Below are positions 6,026 to 6,054 of a stretch of DNA of 6,054 nt, piece after piece. The notes beneath the pieces are model-generated. The model was not told the origin of the DNA and did not search any database. It saw nothing but the letters and a program-made list of their open reading frames with translations. The stretch's first letter is position 1. The number at the start of each line of letters is the position of its first letter. The stretch spans positions 1-6,054 of the forward strand of contig JAJDYK010000185.1 in the NCBI GenBank assembly GCA_022825185.1. The letters run 5' to 3'. The stretch comes from Candidatus Latescibacterota bacterium (GTDB lineage: Bacteria > Latescibacterota > UBA2968 > UBA8231). Made by a program: the position numbers and the translations under genes.

Positions 6026-6054
6026 ACAGCACGGAGCCACTTTCACGCGGCTTC

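Noticed and set aside
5933..6046. 38-residue N-terminal extension of the large gene from GTG 6046
   Set aside because: The bases are better explained as promoter, leader and ribosome-binding site, and the extension would bury the signal peptide.

Overview
The window is a gene-dense stretch of a GC-rich bacterial chromosome (roughly 60 % GC by eye). The organism is diderm: the largest gene encodes an exported protein that ends in a predicted outer-membrane beta-barrel. RecN, XseB and a CDP-alcohol phosphatidyltransferase are general bacterial housekeeping functions and do not fix the phylum. The metallopeptidase/propeller/barrel protein resembles proteins I associate with FCB-like and other uncultured diderm lineages (Gemmatimonadota- or Latescibacterota-like), but that placement is inference. 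Two of the starts (recN, pgsA) lack a recognisable Shine-Dalgarno motif.

Layout. On the + strand, bases 2-169 are the 3' end of xseB (exonuclease VII small subunit). After 18 bases comes complete recN (188-1879, DNA repair SMC-like ATPase), and after 7 bases complete pgsA-like (1887-2411, phosphatidylglycerophosphate synthase family). The tight spacing suggests one operon of DNA repair plus membrane-lipid housekeeping genes. On the - strand, converging on this operon, is a 3.4-kb gene (2561-5932). Its product has a signal peptide, a gluzincin-type HELTH zinc peptidase domain, six TolB/PD40-like propeller blades and a C-terminal barrel. Its TGA stop overlaps, as ATGA, the start of a 49-residue unrecognised ORF (2415-2564). 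That small ORF stops only three bases from the pgsA stop, so the two operons meet with essentially no intergenic DNA.

The right edge (5933-6054) appears to be the promoter and leader of the - strand operon. It holds a TTGACG / 17 bp / TATTTT promoter, a short leader with an imperfect hairpin, and an AAAGGGA ribosome-binding site six bases before a TTG start. This argues against the longer GTG-initiated reading frame that runs through the same bases.

The + strand genes serve DNA processing and phospholipid synthesis. The - strand pair forms a separate cell-envelope unit: a large exported putative peptidase/outer-membrane protein and a small basic protein probably made by translational coupling. 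The envelope pair is the least explained part of the window. There is no RNA gene, CRISPR array, insertion sequence or prophage signal.
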